Below, piece by piece: positions 63,610-64,000 of a stretch of 64,000 nucleotides of DNA. The position numbers and the translations under genes were made by a program. Source of the DNA: Acidiphilium acidophilum. Lineage in GTDB: Bacteria > Pseudomonadota > Alphaproteobacteria > Acetobacterales > Acetobacteraceae. The notes below the pieces were generated by a model. It had not been told where the DNA came from and searched no databases. It was given only the letters and a program-made list of their open reading frames with translations. The stretch spans positions 1,471,501 through 1,535,500 of the forward strand of contig NZ_JAWXYB010000018.1 in NCBI RefSeq assembly GCF_033842475.1. The letters are read 5' to 3'. Numbering within the stretch: position 1 is the first letter of the stretch; every line of letters starts with the position of its first letter.

Positions 63610-64000
63610 GCGAGGCATCGCCCGAGGCGTCGCCCGAACCGCCGAAGCCGATCGAAACACTCAAGCTCGCCGCCATCATCGGCGCGCTCGGCGTGGTGTA
63701 CGGCGATATCGGCACCTCACCGCTCTACGCCCTGCAGGCCTGTCTCGGCTACGTATCCAAGGGCGGTCTGAAACCCGATGACGTGCTCGGCCTGCTGAGC
63801 CTGATTTTCTGGGCGCTGATCATCACCGTCACCCTCAAATACGTCACCTTCGTCATGCGCGCCGATAATGACGGGGAAGGCGGCATCCTCGCGCTGATGG
63901 CGCTCGCCCAGCGTGTCGCCCGCACCGACAAGATCCGTTACACGCTCATGATCGTGGGCATCGTCGGCACCGGGCTGTTCCTCGGCGACGGTGTCATCAC
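63606..64000 (+). CDS. kup: KUP-family potassium uptake protein, 3'-truncated by the window edge
   Basis: Proton-driven low-affinity K+ importer of the inner membrane. The window holds about 131 codons of a family of around 630. Read from TTG 63606: a short Ser/Pro/Glu leader, then first-helix signature [18 protein letters not shown] near residue 28, second-helix region, Thr-Leu-Lys-Tyr-Val-Thr, and Asp-Asn-Asp-Gly-Glu-Gly-Gly-Ile near 87. The pattern Val-Tyr-Gly-Asp-Ile-Gly-Thr-Ser-Pro is diagnostic. Coupled to the LutA-like gene by a 4-bp overlap. Confidence 0.95.
   Translation, partial: MSEASPEASPEPPKPIETLKLAAIIGALGVVYGDIGTSPLYALQACLGYVSKGGLKPDDVLGLLSLIFWALIITVTLKYVTFVMRADNDGEGGILALMALAQRVARTDKIRYTLMIVGIVGTGLFLGDGVI

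Overview
The window is GC-rich bacterial chromosome with alphaproteobacterial gene order: ubiG/lysC/ptsP, rpmF-plsX-fabH-ihfA-merR, divergent hemC/tsaD, and timA-mltA. The hopanoid set hpnA-B-C-D-E, an OprB sugar porin and a glycogen operon point to an acetic-acid-bacteria relative (Acetobacteraceae). Acidiphilium or a close genus is my best guess from memory, not a demonstrated assignment.

Layout. 0-9.4 kb is the most accessory-looking part: 3' part of uvrA, a Uma2 nuclease-like gene, a broken IS1380 transposase joined to an ABC ATPase tail, a DapA-family aldolase, a DUF1045 2H phosphoesterase, an AbrB-family membrane protein, an MHS-type transporter and an unrecognised protein. Their spacers carry a family of A/T-rich hairpins, three times as an inverted pair around a GC-rich core. 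9.4-22 kb is housekeeping: ispG with a RodZ-like gene, ptsP-nitronate monooxygenase-lysC, ubiG, tRNA-Pro(GGG), the plsX/fabH lipid operon with ihfA and merR, yceD and bamE. 22-32 kb holds a PhoX-like Tat protein, katG, a DEAD-box helicase, a DUF427 protein, and a porin divergent from a ROK regulator. 32-38.4 kb is the hopanoid operon (squalene synthesis by HpnC, HpnD and HpnE) with divergent hpnL. 38.4-45 kb has a small stress membrane protein, an acyltransferase, and hemC-hemD-mitofilin/hemX-hemY-like opposite tsaD. 45-50.3 kb is glgP-glgC-glgA. 51-60.1 kb is a complete tandem-permease RND efflux operon (outer-membrane factor, adaptor, two pumps). 60.2-64 kb has a histidine phosphatase, timA, mltA, a LutA-like Fe-S protein and the 5' part of kup.

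How the genes fit together. IspG feeds isoprenoid precursors that HpnC, HpnD and HpnE turn into squalene for hopanoids. PlsX and FabH start phospholipid and fatty-acid synthesis. HemC and HemD supply tetrapyrroles, used among others by KatG. OprB probably admits sugars that the Glg enzymes can store. Many adjacent genes overlap by ATGA or GTGA, so translational coupling is common.

I found no phage, CRISPR array, toxin-antitoxin or defence cassette and no clear new multi-gene system. The best candidate for something undescribed is the paired-hairpin spacer element of the first 9.4 kb, whose stems show compensatory base changes.
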